This document shows, piece by piece, positions 1 to 12,600 of a stretch of DNA of 64,000 nt. The position numbers and the translations under genes were made by a program. Every line of letters starts with the position of its first letter. Position 1 is the first letter of the stretch. Source of the stretch: Theristus sp. LFF4_11 (Eukaryota > Nematoda > Chromadorea > Monhysterida > Xyalidae); assembly GCA_030248135.1 (NCBI GenBank), contig JASANC010005087.1, positions 62,001 to 126,000 on the forward strand, given 5' to 3'. The notes under the pieces are model-generated. The model was given only the letters and a program-made list of their open reading frames with translations. It made no database searches and was not told the origin of the DNA.

Positions 1-934
1 TTTTTGCTATTTAAGGTAGCTAAGCTAAAGCTCATTTTTTTAAATATCAATGACAATTATTTTTCTCAGAAAAGTCACTCTTCACTGCGAAGTCATCATG
101 ATACTCTTTGGTCATCCGCTACAGCGCCTCTAGATACGATTGACAAATAATGGCAACTGTTGCTGTTCAAAACTTGACGACCGAATGCGAAGATAAAAGA
201 AAACCAACTGTGAAGAATGGTTGCAATTGTTTTAAAAAATCAGGTTGCAAAACGACATCGAAATTGCAAGTGCACATTGCACTTCGCATTCAAGACACTA
301 TTTTTCATTATCATTTGGTTGAAAAGTTATTGCTTGAGAACTTTTTCGAAAACGTAAATACAGAAACGCAAAAATGAAGCTGCATGACAAAAATGGGTAT
401 TTTTTTTTAACGTCACTTTTTTATATTTTTTGTTCATTTTTTTATGATTTCACTCTAAAAAGGATTTGCTTAGAGCAGGGTGAACGGGTAAAAAACATAA
501 GAGCAAAATTATAAACTTCGGTTTTTAAATTTGTTTTCAACACCCGGGTTTAATTAGAAATCTGTCAATTTCAAAAACAAAAATTCAAAATTGCAATTAC
601 AAATTACATTCAAAAACGATTTTTATAAAACGTTACTTTTTGTCGTTTCAATTCAATTAACTTTAAAATCGCTTCACACATTTTAACGGAAACAGCAATT
701 GACCATTGGCGATTAAAAAAGATTGTTTTTTAATTTTAAAACGGAATGCAGTAAAGATTGTGTTCTTGATCAGAAGATTGTTTTTGATAAAATGAACGGG
801 AACAACTAAGCAGCTCAAAATCAAAATGCAATGCATTTTTGGCACGGTTCAAAAGGTCAAAATCCATGCAAAAATAATTGTATTTATCAGCTAACCGTGC
901 CGTAGGCACGGGTCAATTGGCTAGTGATAACTAA

Positions 935-1025
935 AGGTGCATTCATGAAGCAGTATTTAGTGTCGCGTAGCTGTGTTAAAACATACGAGCTGCGTGGTTA
1001 CTAAATACTGCTTCATGAATGTCCC
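935..1025. repeat. Short near-perfect hairpin MITE, CATTCATG family, copy 1
   Basis: About 90 bp that folds back on itself. Arm CATTCATGAAGCAGTATTTA at the left returns as its reverse complement at the right, around a short loop. It is bounded by CTAA on the left and TTAA on the right (1026-1029), consistent with a decayed TTAA target duplication. A second copy with the same arms lies at 20538-20626, and a related hairpin starting with the same CATTCATG lies at 3301-3443. It carries no coding capacity. Confidence 0.75.
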
Positions 1026-1583
1026 TTAAGTCAGCAGTTTGTTGATCGTATAAATCAAGGGCAAAAAGTTTCCAGCTTGATGACGTCTTTCTTCACAAAG
1101 GACCGTCTGGCGAGCATCTTTTTGTTCTGGAACTTTCCGTTGGAGCCTTTTTTGAGCTCTGTCAGTTTGCTTCATCAAAAAACTTCTTGCAGGCTGCTAT
1201 AAACTGCATTGGGTAAAACCATGCTGGTACACGTACCACATTTACTACGCCGAGTTGTGTGTGCCGACATTCACCGCAGCATTGGAAGCAACGAGAGGTT
1301 AACAAACACAACAGGACATGAGGTACGGATTATTTTTTGCAATGCTGTCCACTCTATAAATGTGGCAATTATTTGACAAAAATGCATCTTCCTTTTCATT
1401 GCAGAGTCCACACGACAGCAATAAATAACAGCAATGTTGCTAATGGTTGTTCGATATCTAAAAATGTTGTCAAAATTGTTTTATCGCATAAAATTCATTC
1501 AGCCAGAACACTGGCTGTATTTTGGTAAGCCATTATTGTTTATCAATCGGCGATTGCAAATTTGTTTTCACTTGCATTTGCAG

Positions 1584-1889
1584 TGCCCGCCATAATTTTA
1601 ATGTCCCAGTGACATCGAGCTCCACGGAGCTTGCAAAAGTGCTCTGTGAAGCAGGATTTAGTTTTGCAACAGAGAAAAAACAATTCCGAGAGTCCATTGA
1701 GAGTTGTGGGAGCGTGTGTTGTCACGGAAACTGTTTATATTTATACATGCATATGATGGTGCCTACGTGGGTACCCATACCTTACTGGTACTCATCTTGG
1801 TGACAATATTGGTGCCGATAACAAGGGCCGCCTATCAAATACACAGGGCTGCTGTGGAGCTCGATCGCGCTATCCACGTGCAACATTAG
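1584..1889 (+). other. Doubtful coding-like stretch with a possible membrane segment
   Basis: After a plausible acceptor (TTTGCAG at 1577-1583) an open frame continues for roughly 70 codons. In another frame, residues such as LLVLILVTILVPITRAAYQI (about 1763-1822) could form a hydrophobic helix and end at a stop near 1887. The two frames do not join without an extra splice, and I recognise no family. It could be an orphan exon, a decayed gene or chance. Confidence 0.15.
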
Positions 1890-3300
1890 TAATTACGGCT
1901 GGCACTGTGCCACAACAGTGATACGTAATTGTTACAGGTGATTACATCAAACCATGGCTGTTTTCAACAGTAATACTTAGTTATGTTTGAATTGTACTCC
2001 CGAATTCGAATTAAAAAAACTGCACAACAGTCGAAACTAAAGGCCTTGAAACAAAACAGTTGATGTCTGAACACGCAATTGGTGAATCAAATTTTGGTTT
2101 CCAAAAAAATCAAGTTTTCGATAAAATCACGGTATCACGGTATCATGACAGTTTTCTATTCGTTTTGTGGCTTCCTTTTTTCTTATTGTTTCTTCTACTT
2201 GCCGTAAAATCTTGCATACAAGGCGGGCTTTCATAAATCGGCAAACAAACATTTTGAAAATTTTCAAGTTTTGTGGAAAGTTTTATAAACACGTGAGTGT
2301 ATAAAACGACATTTCAGAAAGAACTGTTCTCAGTGTGTCAGTAAAAATTTGTGTTTTCTAGCCAAATTTTGGCATTTGTGCTTCAACTTTACCGTTTCAG
2401 CTGTCGATCAATCGTATGTCTTTTTATTTGTTTGTTGCAACAAAATCAAACCGTTTCTTTTGTTTTAAAATACGCTTCCCCAGCAGCCAGGGGAGATGTT
2501 TCGGATAAAGTGCGCTCTTTTGATATTTTCCACTTCTTCTGCGTCAATGTACATAAGTTCAAAAATAGTCGATCACATGCAGATACAATATCGATGATCG
2601 TTATTCCACGGTGTAATGTGAATGTGATATTATGAAATCGACCGGGAGATATACCGCAAGTCTTATATGTTAACAGCAGTGTTTGTGATAAAGACGATGT
2701 TGGTGCTGTTTTGCGGTAAAACGGCCGAACAAAAAAATGCATGATAACACGTGCATAAATGTTGACTAACTTTGTACACTGTGCGCTGCACACACACAGT
2801 CAAATACAAACGCTGAGACAAACAGAGTACGGTATCTACCGTGTTTGGTCTTGACACGATCTTTGCTGTCGTTCTTGATTGTCAACAGCAAGATTAGTGC
2901 CCAGGCTGTTTTTTCTATTTTCACTCACACACCTCAATACCGTCTAAATTCTGCTTCGGGTCAAAAGCAACATGTCATACCAAGACCAATGACTGACAAT
3001 GAAATACCGTTAATGACAATGAGATGAGACACCGCACTTCGTGGTTAAACCGTGTCTTGGTGTTTATCTTGGATGGAGTGAGGCGTGTGATGCTGCGTTC
3101 GTTTTTTTACTTATCTCACTTGCAGAAAAGCAGACACGCAAAAAACAGTTTTGTCGATGAAACTAGGCAAAATTACTCAAAAGACGTTTAGTTCTGGATT
3201 CACAGTTTTATATTTACATTCTAAACGTTTCTCGAACTGTACTGTTAAATGCTGAATAGATGCAGCAGTCAGGAACATCAATATCAGACTAAAATGTTAA

Positions 3301-3443
3301 GCGCCATTCATGGAGGTTGAAGCGCGCTGAAGCGCGCTGAAGCGCGCTGACGCGCTTCACTTTCCAAAACAAAGCAGGGCTTCACTTCACGGCGCTTCAT
3401 CATTCATGATGAAGCTCGTCAGCGCGCTTGCATGAATGGGCCT
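3301..3443. repeat. TTAA-flanked hairpin MITE, CATTCATG family, copy 3
   Basis: Flanked by TTAA on both sides (3297-3300 and 3444-3447). The ends are inverted (GCGCCATTCATG at the left; the right end reads as AGGCCCATTCATG on the other strand). Inside the left arm is a short GAAGCGCGCT tandem repeat. It lies about 200 bp upstream of the GPCR start codon and has no coding capacity. Confidence 0.7.
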
Positions 3444-3655
3444 TTAACTGTACAGGTTTTGCTGGTAGAGAAAATCATGTTTTTTTTAAACATTCATAAG
3501 AAGGTATATTCATTCAGGTGCATACCAGTAATTCCCGTGTGCGTTCAAACAACCACTTTCAGGAGTTTTGGATAATCCCAATGAAAAAACTGACATTGCA
3601 CATTAGCAAATAAAAATACAGAAATTCAGCAAAAAATCTTGCTAACAAAAGAAAC

Positions 3656-6600
3656 ATGCAACTGCTGACGTTCTCGTTGTTCTACTCCACGCTAACACTG
3701 TCTGTTCTCGCGAATATTCTGCTGATTCTGATCATTTTCCGGACGAAAACGCTAATTCGCCGAACCGCTCAGCTGGATTCGCTGCAGTTTCTGCTGATTC
3801 ACAACTGTCTCGTTGAGATCGTCTGGATTCTGCTGACGTGCGCGTTGATTGTGCACAATTTGGCGACCAACGGCGACGGCTATTCGTTGCCGGACATTTA
3901 TCTGACGAGCGATTTCTGGTGTAAAATCTTCTCGTTCGGCGAACAACTGCCGGACTACGTGGGCGTGCTGCTGTTGCTGGCGATCTGCAACGATCAGTAT
4001 CAGGTGTGGCGGTGGCAGTCGCTGGTTTGTTTCTTGGGATTTTTAGGCGATGTTTTTAGCCAGCGCAGACCCAGAAAAGCGTACAGAATGCCGTCGACTA
4101 GGGTGCGCATCGAGTTTTCTGTGTCATTAAGAGACCGTCCGCAAACCGGTGGAACATTTTTGCCCCTAGCTGAAAATCGATTTCGCTCAAATTTGGTATG
4201 GAGGTACCCTTAGGTCCAACTAAGAAAAAACCGGCCCGCTTTTGGAATGAGACCCTTGTGGTGTGGCGCTACAGGTCTCCAAAGTGGGGTATTTCGTCGA
4301 AAAACGTCATTTTTGGCGTTTTGAAAAAAAGGTTTTTTATCGCAACACAGAAGCGTTATCGAATATTGGTGTTAATATGAAAAATGTAGTATTTTGCAAG
4401 GGCTTTCATGTGCTGCATTTAGTTTTTCAAAAAACATAAACTTTTATTTTGGTATAAGCAAAAAACCTAAAAAATAAATTTCAAAAATTTCACTTTTTGA
4501 CTGTATTGCGTCGGCACTTAGCCCGACCCAAAAATTCTCTCCGCTATCTTTTTCGCGATAAAAAAATTGGTCTAGAAAACGTTTTAACGAGATGCAAACC
4601 GTTTCCTCTTTTGAGGTTTTTTTCGTTGCAAGGTTGGTTGAGAAATTTTTTTTTGCTAGTATAAGCTTTTATTGCTTTATTCAGTTTATCTAAAAAACGT
4701 TTTAACCAATGTGATCTGTGCCATATGTACGTAGTTTTGAACGCTCTTTTACGTGGTTTACTTTGTTTAAAAAAATATTAAACTGTATGTTTGGTGCAAA
4801 CACAAAATTGCTTCAAACCCCAGAATTTTTGGTGAACCATGAAGAAGTTCATGGTTTCTGCAGTCACAACGTTTTTACTTATCGTAGTTTTCTTTGCACC
4901 ATCATTTTCATTGTAAAAAACTGGTCTAGAAAACATTTTAGCAAGATGCAAACCGTTCCCATTTTTGTTTTTTTTCGTTACAATGTTGGTTGAGAAATTT
5001 TTGTTTTTGCTAGTTAAGCTTTTATTTGTTCATAAAGTTCATTTAAAAACGTTTTAACCAATGTGATCTGTTTCATGCATACGTAATTTTGAACGCTCTT
5101 TCACGTGGTTTAAATTGTTTTAAGAGTCGCTCTCCCAGAAAGTCGAACTTCTCAAAGGACCCATGCGAAACGAAAAAAAAATTGTTTCAAATTGAATCGC
5201 CGCCGCCAGATAGTTGTTAGTTATGATAAAAAAATTACACACACAAAGTTTCAGCTCTCAACTCCTAGTCTACGCGTGACAGCGGGCTTCCTGTCTGTTA
5301 AGGGAGGACTAATAGGGACGCACGCAAACTAGGAGTTTTGGTTGACTGCTTTGTTCTCCACACCACGTGCACCAAAAACACTCATCGAGCACTCATTTTG
5401 TAGCTACGGACTCAGAGAATACGTGATTCAATTTTCGTGCAAAAATATTCACGCACACGAATTATATGAGCAATGGAAACATTGCTTTGTGGAGAAAAAA
5501 GTCAAAAAATGCATGTCTGCTGAATTGTGTGCCCTCTCATTGCCAAACAACGCTTCACATCCGTTAGCTTTTTCTTGTGCGTAACCCACATGAACTGTAG
5601 TTTATCCGACGCACAACAAATCACCCGGAATTAGTGGGCCAAGTTTGCTAGGGGCACCTTTAGAGCAGGTCAAAGGGTGAAAAAAGTCAAAAAATGCATG
5701 TCTGCTGAATTGTGTGCTCTCTCATTGCCAAACAACGCTTCACATCCGTTAGCTTTTTCTTGTGCGTAACCCACATGAACTGTAGTTTATCCGAAACACA
5801 ACAAATCACCCGGAAATAGTGGGCCAAGTTTGCTAGGGGCACCTTTAGAGTAGGTCAAAGCGTGAAAAAAGTCAAAAAATGCATGTCTGCTGAATTGTGT
5901 GCCCTCTCATTGCCAAACAACGCTTCACATCCGTTAGCTTTTTCTTGTGCGTAACCCACATGAACTGTAGTTTATCCGAAACACAACAAATCACCCGGAA
6001 ATAGTGGGCCAAGTTTGCTAGGGGCACCTTTAGAGCAGGTCAAAGGGTGAAAAAAGTCAAAAAATGGATGTCTGCTGAATTGTGTGCTCTCTCATTGCCA
6101 AACAACGCTTCACATCCGTTAGCTTTTTCTTGTGCGTAACCCACAGGAACTGTAGTTTATCCGACGCACAACAAATCACCCGGAAATAGTGGGCAAAGTT
6201 TGCTAGGGGCACCTTTAGAGCAGGTCAAAGGATGAAAAAAGTCAAAAAATGCATGTCTGCTGAATTGTGTGCCCTCTCATTGCCAAACAACGCTTCACAT
6301 CCGTTAGCTTTTTCTTGTGCGTAACCCACATGAACTGTAGTTTATCCGAAACACAACAAATCACCCGGAAATAGTGGGCCAAGTTTGCTAGGGGCACCTT
6401 TAGAGCAGGTCGAAGGGTGAAAAAAGTCAAAAACATGCATGTCTGCTGAATTGTGTGCCCTCTCATTGCCAAACAACGCTTCACATCCGTTAGCTTTTTC
6501 TTGTGCGTAACCCACAGGAACTGTAGTTTATCCGACGCACAACAAATCACCCGGAAATAGTGGGCAAAGTTTGCTAGGGGCACCTTTAGAGCAGGTCAAA

Positions 6601-9600
6601 GGATGAAAACAGTCAAAAAATGCATGTCTGCTGAATTGTGTGCACTCTCATTGCCAAACAACGCTTCACATCCGTTAGATTTTTTTTGTGCGTAACCCAC
6701 ATGAACTGTAGTTTATCCGAAACACAACAAATCACCCGGAAATAGTGGGCCAAGTTTGCTAGGGGCACCTTTAGAGCAGGTCGAAGGGTGAAAAAAGTCA
6801 AAAAATGCATGTCTGCTGAATTGTGTGCCCTCTCATTGCCAAACAACGCTTCACATCCGTTAGCTTTTTCTTGTGCGTAACCCACAGGAACTGTAGTTTA
6901 TCCGAAACACAACAAATCACCCGGGTATCATTCTTGAAATTACATTGAAATTCTGAAAAATGATAGCTGTCAACGATTTTGCGGGAAGCGGATACCGATG
7001 GGCTGATCGTTGCGGCAATTGCAGATTTGCGTGACGATGGATACGAAGAAGACAAGAATACGGACAGTTGAATTGGAAAATAAATTGAAACCCATCGCTG
7101 GTTGACTGTTTTTAAGTGCAAGATCAAATGCTCTTCTCATCAGCATAGTTATGTATCGGGAAATTCAAATTCAGTTAAATCAGCGATGGGTGTTGCAACT
7201 TTTGTTGACATGATCGAGAGAACTACAGTAGGACTCAAATATCGATGCCGATACGCAGGTGAATATGCTGCACCTTTAACAAAATTTGAATTTGAATTTT
7301 TCTGATCTCAGCCTCTATTGCGTTAGCGCTCGTTTTGTTGGTGGATGAGTAACATAAACTGATTTCAAGCTTTTTTGTTCAAAAAATTGAATTTTGTTGG
7401 GCTCCAAACGGCAGAAAACCGGATCGGATAATTTTGATTTCGTGTCAAGACCAAGAATCACACAGCCAGCCAATCAGCGTACTGGCCACGATTATTGAGT
7501 CCGACTGTAAGTTTGTCCCCTTTTGAAGTGGAAACGTAACAAACATTCCGAATCCAAGCGTAACAGGTGCACAGACGACAACTGAATTATGTTAGTACCA
7601 ATGCAGCTTCATACAGTATCATACAATCATATACAGTTTCATATCATCTGTGTATTTGAGCATGTATGTACATCACATACATCAAACGTTTGCCACGATT
7701 TCATTTTTTTTCGGTTGAACTTCAGTTTGCAGGTTGCACAGAATAAAGATATAACGGTTGTGAAACGTTGTTTGCCAACGAGAGAGCACAGAAAGCACCT
7801 TTTCTAAAGACCTGCTCTAAAGGTGTCCCTAGCAAACTTTGCCCACTATTTCCGGGTGATTTGTTGTGTTTCGGATAAACTACAGTTCCTTTGGGTTACG
7901 CACAAGAAAAAGCTAACGGATGTGAAGCGTTGTTTGGCAATGAGAGGGCACACAAATCAGCAGACATGCATTTTTTGACTTTTTTCACCTTTTGACCTGC
8001 TCTAAAGGTGCGCCCAGCAAACTTTGCCCACTATTCCCGAGTGATTTGTTGTGTTTCGGATAAACTACAGTTCATGTGGGTTACGCACAAGAAAAAGCTA
8101 ACGGATGTGAAGCGTTGTTTGGCAATGAGAGGGCACACAATTCAAGAGAGATGCATTTTTGACTTTTTTCACCTTTTGACCTGCTCTAAAGGTGTCCCTA
8201 GCAAACTTTCCCCACTATTTCCGGGTGATTTGTTGTGTTTCGGATAAACTACAGTTCCTTTGGGTTACGCACAAGAAAAAGCTAACGGATGTGAAGCGTT
8301 GTTTGGCAATGAGAGGGCACACAAATCAGCAGACATGCATTTTTTGACTTTTTTCACCTTTTGACCTGCTCTAAAGGTGCGCCCAGCAAACTTTGCCCAC
8401 TATTTCCGGGTGATTTGTTGTGCGTCGGATAAACTACAGTTCCTGTGGGTTACGCACAAGAAAAAGCTAACGGATGTGAAGCGTTGTTTGGCAATGAGAG
8501 AGCACACAATTCAGCAGACATGCATTTTTTGACTTTTTTCACCCTTTGACCTGCTCTAAAGGTGCCCCTAGCAAACTTGGCCCACTATTTCCGGGTGATT
8601 TGTTGTGTTTCGGATAAACTACAGTTCATGTGGGTTACGCACAAGAAAAAGCTAACGGATGTGAAGCGTTGTTTGGCACTGAGAGGCACAAAATTCAGCA
8701 GACATGCGTTTTTTGACTTTTTTCACCTTTTGATCTGCTCCAAAGGTGTCCCTAGCAAACTTTGCCCACTATTTCCGGGTGGTTTGTTGTGTTTCGGATA
8801 AACTACAGTTCCTGTGGGTTACGCACAAGAAAAAGCTAACGGATGTGAAGCGTTGTTTGGCAATGAGAGGCACAAAATTCAGCAGACATGCGTTTTTTGA
8901 CTTTTTTCACCTTTTGATCTGCTCTAAAGGTGTCCCTAGCAAACTTGGCCCACTATTTCCGGGTGATTTGTTGTGTTTCGGATAAACTACAGTTCATGTG
9001 GGTTACGCACAAGAAAAAGCTAACGGATGTGAAGCGTTGTTTGGCAATGAGAGGGCACACAATTCAGCAGACATGCATTTTTTGACTTTTTTCACGCTTT
9101 CACCTACTCTAAAGGTGCCCCTAGCAAACTTGGCCCACTATTTCCGGGTGATTTGTTGTGTTTCGGATAAACTACAGTTCATGTGGGTTACGCACAAGAA
9201 AAAGCTAACGGATGTGAAGCGTTGTTTGGCAATGAGAGAGCACACAATTCAGCAGACATGCATTTTTTGACTTTTTTCACCATTTGACCTGCTCTAAAGG
9301 TGCCCCTAGCAAACTTGGCCCACTAATTCCGGGTGATTTGTTGTGCGTCGGATAAACTACAGTTCATGTGGGTTACGCACAAGAAAAAGCTAACGGATGT
9401 GAAGCGTTGTTTGGCAATGAGAGGGCACACAATTCAGCAGACATGCATTTTTTTGACTTTTTTCTCCACAAAGCAATGTTTTCATTGCTCATATAATTCG
9501 TGTGCGTGAATATTTTTGCACGAAAATTGAATCACGTATTCTCTGAGTCCGTAGCTACAAAATGAGTGCTCGATGAGTGTTTTTGGTGCACGTGGTGTGG

Positions 9601-12600
9601 AGAACAAAGCAGTCAACCAAAACTCCTAGTTTGCGTGCGTCCCTATTAGTCCTCCCTTAACAGACAGGAAGCCCGCTGTCACGCGTAGACTAGGAGTTGA
9701 GAGCTGAAACTTTGTGTGTGTTATTTTTTTATCATAACTAACAACTATCTGGCGGCGGCGATTCAATTTGAAACAATTTTTTTTTCGTTTCGCTGGAGGT
9801 TCGAATTTCTGGGACAGCGACTCTTAATAAGTTTTAAACTATATGTTTGGTGCAAAAACACAAAATTGCTTCAAACCCCAGAATTTTTGGTGTAAATGAA
9901 GAAGTTCATAGTTTCTGCAGTCAAAACGTTTTACCTTATCGTTTTTTCTTTACACCATCGTTTTCACCGTAAAAAAACTGGTCTAGAAAACAGTTTAGCA
10001 AGATGCAAACCGTTCGTTTTTTAGGTTTTTCGTTACAAGGTTTGTTGAGAACTTTTGATTTTTTCTAGCATAAGCTTTTGTTGCTTCGTTAAGTCTATTT
10101 GAAAACGTTTTAACCAACGCGATCTAAACCATATATACGTAATTTTGAACGCTCTTTCATGTGGTTTAGTTTGTTTAAAAAATATTAAACTATATTGTTG
10201 GTGCAAATACAAAATTGCTTAAAATCCCAGACTGTTGGTGTACCATGAAGAAATTCATGAACTCTGCAGTCGCAACGTTTTAACTAACCGTGATTTTCTT
10301 TAAACCATCATTTTAACCGTACAAAACTGGTCTAGAAACACTGTTGATAACCAACAAAGAAACACCTGTTGTTTCCATTGCTAATGAGCTTCCCCTCTTT
10401 TTGGCAATCATAACGAAAAAAAACACTATAAAATGTGTTTAAATGGGTTTTAAAATGAAATCTGTGCGAAATAAATTATTTTGATGTACTTTCACACAAT
10501 TGTAAAAGTTTTTAAACTGCGTGTGTTTAATTGTGTGTTTTAGTGCAGCACAAAAATCCGTTGAAGCCCAGGGTGGATGTATTGGATTACCATTCTTTCT
10601 TAACAACGCTTCAACTAACCGTTTTTCTTGCAGTTGTGTTTGAATATTTTCACAAAAACGTGATCGGTACCAAAAATGCTGTATTAACTGAACATAACAA
10701 CTAAATTGCTGTGCAATTTGATAACAGGATTATTATACATTCCGCTAAGATTCACCACACAAAACCATCGTTTGCTGAATCTGAAAAGCGGAGGTTCTGC
10801 ATCGTCCTGCACGCCAAGGAGCAGTGGCCGAGGACCTGTATCGTCCTGCACGCCAACGAGCAGAGGCCGAAGACCTGTATCGTCTTGCACGCCAACGAGC
10901 GGAGGCCGAGGACCTGTATCGTCCTGCACGCCAACGAGCCGACGAACAACAACGATGATGGCAGCAGGAGATGTGCGATCGTGCTCCTCGAGAGCAAAAT
11001 GAACGCGACGCGGCTGAGCGCCAACGTAGAGCCGCGGCCGAAGAACAACAGCGGAAGCAGCAACAGCAGGAGGTGTTGGACCGTGCTCGTCGAGAGCAAA
11101 ATGAACGCGACGCGGCTGAGCGCCAACGTAGAGCCGCGGCCGAAAAACAACAGCGGAGGCAGCAACAGCAGGAGGTGTTGGACCGTGCTCGTCGAAAGCA
11201 AAATGAACGCGACGCGGCTGATATAATAAAGCCTCTGGAAGTTCTTAACGATCAAAAGACACCGGCTATGGAAGTGACTAATAATGAATATTTAAGTTTT
11301 TCGGAACAACTGTTTTTTGCTTAGAGACGTCACAGATGAAATCTTATAAGTTTTTGCGTGCACCAAACATATAAATGAAATTTTTAAATAATGTTTATAC
11401 AACCTCGTGAAAGAATATGGAAACAGCAGGTGTTTCTTTGTTGGTTATCAACAGTGTTTCTAGACCAGTTTTGTACGGTTAAAATGGTGGTTTAAAAAAA
11501 ATCACGGTTAGCTAAAACGTCGCGACTGCAGAGTTCATGAATTTCTTCATGGTACACCAACAGTCTGGGATTTTAAGCAATTTTGTATTTGCACCAAACA
11601 AATAGTTTAATGTTTTAAAAAAAAACTAAACTACATGAAAGAGCGTTCAAAACTACGTATATATGGTTTAGATCACGTTGGTTAAAACGTTTTCAAATAG
11701 ACTTAACGAAGCAACAAAAGCTTATGCTAGGAAAAATCAAAAGTTCTCAACCAACCTTGTAACGAAAATCCTTAAAAAACAGAACGGTTTGCATCTTGTA
11801 AAAATGTTTTCTAGACCAGTCTTTACGGTGAAAACGATGGTGTAAAGAAAAAACAATAAGGTAAAACGTTTTGATTGCAGAAACCATTAACTTCTTTATT
11901 TAAACCAAAAGGTCTGGGATTTGACACAATTTTGTGTTTGCACCAAACATATAATTTGAAATTTATTAAAACAATTTAAACCACGTGAAAGAGCGTTCAA
12001 AATTACATATGTATGGAACAGATCATATTGGTTAAAACGTTTTTAAATGAACTTTATAAACCAATAAAAGCTTAACTAGCAAAAATAAAAATTTCTCAAC
12101 CAACATTGTAACGAAAAAAAACCAAAAATGGGAACGGTTTGCATCTTGCTAAAATGTTTTCTAGACCAGTTTTTTACAATGAAAATTATGGTGCAAAGAA
12201 AACTACGATAAGTAAAAACGTTGTGACTGCAGAAACCATGAACTTCTTCATGGTACACCAAAAATTCTGGGGTTTGAAGCAATTTTGTGTTTGCACCAAA
12301 CATATAGTTTAATATTTTTTAAAACAATTTAAACCACGTGAAAGAGCGTTCAAAACTACGTATATATGGCACAGATCACATTGGTTAAAACGTTTTTTAG
12401 ACAAACTTAATAAAGCAATAAAAGCTTATACTAGCAAAAAAAATTCTCAACCAACCTTGCAACAAAAAAAAACCTCAAAAGAGGAAACGGTTTGCATCTC
12501 GTTAAAACGTTTTCTAGACCAATTTTTTTCGCGAAAAAGATAGCGGAGAGAATTTTTGGGTCGGGCTGAGTGCCGACGCAATACAGTCAAAAAGTGAAAT

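Larger units (their letters stand above)
1..3655. other. Intergenic region upstream of the GPCR gene
   Basis: AT-rich sequence with no gene I can support, apart from the two hairpin elements and the weak coding-like stretch listed separately. Short open frames occur on both strands but lack domain content, splice context or codon bias. The 5' untranslated region and promoter of the GPCR gene that starts at 3656 presumably lie in its distal part, but I see no clear TATA box. Confidence 0.5.
5124..9823. mobile_element. Nested TTAA foldback carrying divergent 185-bp tandem repeats, copy 1
   Basis: Flanked by TTAA (5120-5123 and 9824-9827), with inverted ends GAGTCGCTCTCCCAGAAA / TTTCTGGGACAGCGACTC. 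The outer arms are about 390 bp each. Inside the left arm lies an array of roughly 7.6 units of a 185-bp repeat (5511 to about 6925). Then comes a unique spacer (about 6926-7735), then about nine units in the opposite orientation (about 7790-9465). The matching part of the opposite arm of the host foldback lacks this insertion, which proves that it landed second. Confidence 0.9.

Noticed and set aside
6242..9270. Open frames of 60-113 aa through the 185-bp repeats (CVSDKLQFMWVTHKKKLTDV type)
   Set aside because: They are readings of a tandem repeat whose unit is not a multiple of three; they change frame at each unit border and show no independent conservation.
5511..9465. Possible CRISPR array
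   Set aside because: Repeats are contiguous 185-bp satellite units without short repeat/variable spacer structure, and the genome is eukaryotic.
10711..11226. 171-aa ORF in the other frame of the repeat relic
   Set aside because: The neighbouring frame has the biased Arg/Glu/Gln/Ala composition of a real charged repeat; this frame is its shadow.
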